Part shown: piece by piece, positions 4,457-5,583 of the stretch
Layout of the letters: the number at the start of each line of letters is the position of its first letter
Position numbering within the stretch: the stretch's first letter is position 1
Assembly (NCBI GenBank): GCA_948552115.1
Contig: CAOWNX010000058.1
Location: 1 to 5,583 of the forward strand
Direction: 5' to 3'
DNA from: an uncultured Bacilli bacterium
GTDB taxonomy: Bacteria; Bacillota_I; Bacilli_A; RF39; UBA660
DNA length: 5,583 nucleotides
Notes under the pieces: generated by a model
Seen by the model: only the letters and a program-made list of their open reading frames with translations
Database searches by the model: none
What the model was told of the DNA's origin: nothing
Translations under genes and position numbers: made by a program

Positions 4457-5583
4457 ATGAATCAAGAAAAAATAACTGATTTTCAATCTGGTTTATCAAC
4501 AGAAGAAGTTCATGAACGAATGCAAAAAGGTCTTAATAATTATGATGATCAACCGAAAACGAAAACGATAAAACAAATTATTACTTCCAATTTTTTTACT
4601 TATTTTAATTTTTTAAATATTTGTTTGGGAGCAGCTGTTTTTAGTGCTGGTATTTTTAGTGGACAAATGTTTCAAGGAATTAAAAATTGTTTGTTTATGG
4701 GAGTTATTATAATTAATTCGATTATTAGTATTATTGAAGAAGTTATTTCTAAAAAGATTATTGATCGTTTATCTTTATTATCTGAATCTAAAGTTTGTGT
4801 AATCCGGAATGGAGAGAGTTGTGAAGTTTTATTAGATGAAGTAGTACTTGATGATATCATGGTTTTAAAAGCAGGAAATCAAATTGTGTGTGATGCTATG
4901 ATTTTGGATGGTGAGATGGAAGTGAATGAAGCTTTTATTACAGGAGAGTCTGATCCAATTTTGAAAGGTCGAGGAGATTCTATTTTGAGTGGAAGCTTTG
5001 TGGTGAGTGGTACTTCTCGTGCTCAAGTGAAACATGTAGGAAAAGAGAATTATGTTTCTACGATTAGTGCAGGTGCTAAGTATGTCAAAAAGGCTAATTC
5101 AGTAATTATGGATTCTTTTGAACGTCTTCTTCGAATTATTTCTCTCTTTATTATTCCGATTGGAATCGTGATGTATTTTAGTCAAATGAATGCAACAAAT
5201 ATGAATGTTACAGAATCTATTTTTGCGACTGTTGCTGCTTTGATTGGAATGATTCCAGAGGGCCTTGTGCTTCTTACGAGTTCTGTTATGGCAGTGAGTG
5301 TGATTCGACTTAGTCGTTATAAAGTCTTAGTACAACAGTTGCATTCAATGGAGACTCTTGCACGTGTCGATGTAATTTGTTTGGATAAAACAGGTACTCT
5401 TACAGAAGGTAAAATGGCTTTAAAGGAAATTATACCGAATTCTAAAGTAGAAGTTTCGTATATTGAAAAAATATTGGCTGGTTTTGCTAAGTTTTCCGTG
5501 GATGAAAATTCTACAATGAAAGCAATTCAAGAGTGTTATTTAGTAGATTCAGACTTAGAGAAAGAAAAAGATATTCCGTTTTC
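4457..5583 (+). CDS. P-type cation ATPase, CtpE-like (5' part, runs off the window)
   Basis: The first 375 codons of a P-type ATPase are present with no stop before the right edge; the family is usually about 750-900 residues, so roughly half is seen. The N-terminus has the G-L-S-T-E-E-V-x-x-R-x-x-x-G-L-N pattern (12-27) common in pump N-termini. M1-M2 lie at about 48-95. The actuator domain has TGES at 162-165. M3 lies at about 225-241 and M4 at about 254-282, with PEGLVLLTS at 267-275. The catalytic DKTGTLT begins at Asp310, and the nucleotide domain has just begun at the edge. PEGLVLLTS plus LHSMETLARVDV before the catalytic Asp is the pattern I associate with the CtpE/Exp7 branch (mycobacterial CtpE is linked to Ca2+ uptake). 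It differs from the PEGLP of the pump upstream. The transported ion cannot be settled without M5-M6, which lie outside. The ATG follows an AGGTGA site and a strong promoter shared back to back with the small-protein pair. Confidence 0.92.
   Translation, partial: MNQEKITDFQSGLSTEEVHERMQKGLNNYDDQPKTKTIKQIITSNFFTYFNFLNICLGAAVFSAGIFSGQMFQGIKNCLFMGVIIINSIISIIEEVISKKIIDRLSLLSESKVCVIRNGESCEVLLDEVVLDDIMVLKAGNQIVCDAMILDGEMEVNEAFITGESDPILKGRGDSILSGSFVVSGTSRAQVKHVGKENYVSTISAGAKYVKKANSVIMDSFERLLRIISLFIIPIGIVMYFSQMNATNMNVTESIFATVAALIGMIPEGLVLLTSSVMAVSVIRLSRYKVLVQQLHSMETLARVDVICLDKTGTLTEGKMALKEIIPNSKVEVSYIEKILAGFAKFSVDENSTMKAIQECYLVDSDLEKEKDIPF

Noticed and set aside
4672..4860. 62-codon open frame on the minus strand
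   Set aside because: It lies wholly opposite the second P-type ATPase, whose plus-strand frame carries unmistakable family sequence. The translated minus product is low in complexity (Ser/Ile-rich) and looks like an antisense shadow.

Overview
The window is AT-rich and compactly coded. It uses TGG for Trp, ends its complete genes with TAG or TAA, and has strong Shine-Dalgarno sites. Together with an NPKTG-type cell-wall sorting signal, this points to a low-GC Gram-positive bacterium (Bacillota; the style fits gut Bacilli such as RF39 or Erysipelotrichia relatives, but that placement is an impression, not a search result).

Layout, left to right: (1) 36-698 (+), a secreted, cysteine-rich surface protein with a C-terminal NPKTG anchor, closed by a hairpin terminator at 726-755. 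(2) 807-3422 (+), a complete PMCA-like (P2B-type) Ca2+-transporting P-type ATPase. The start at ATG 807 is preferred over an upstream in-frame GTG. (3) 3409-4315 (-), two small single-pass membrane-anchored proteins of unknown family. They are clear tandem paralogues and probably one transcript. The downstream copy meets the ATPase tail to tail with a 14-bp overlap, which holds a probable bidirectional terminator. (4) 4457 to the right edge (+), the first 375 codons of a second P-type ATPase of a different branch (CtpE-like, PEGLVLLTS in M4). It runs off the window.

The best regulatory feature lies between the divergent minus-strand pair and the second ATPase. Two good sigma-A-type promoters sit back to back, and a perfect 14-bp palindrome (4393-4406) covers the -35 box of one and touches the -35 box of the other. 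This suggests that the small paralogues and the second pump share a regulator.

Taken together, 807-5583 looks like a cation (probably calcium) homeostasis locus: two phylogenetically distinct P-type pumps bracket a pair of uncharacterised membrane-anchored proteins whose C-terminal domains should face outward. The ATPase family calls are secure. The role of the small proteins, and any functional link between them and the pumps, is inference from position.
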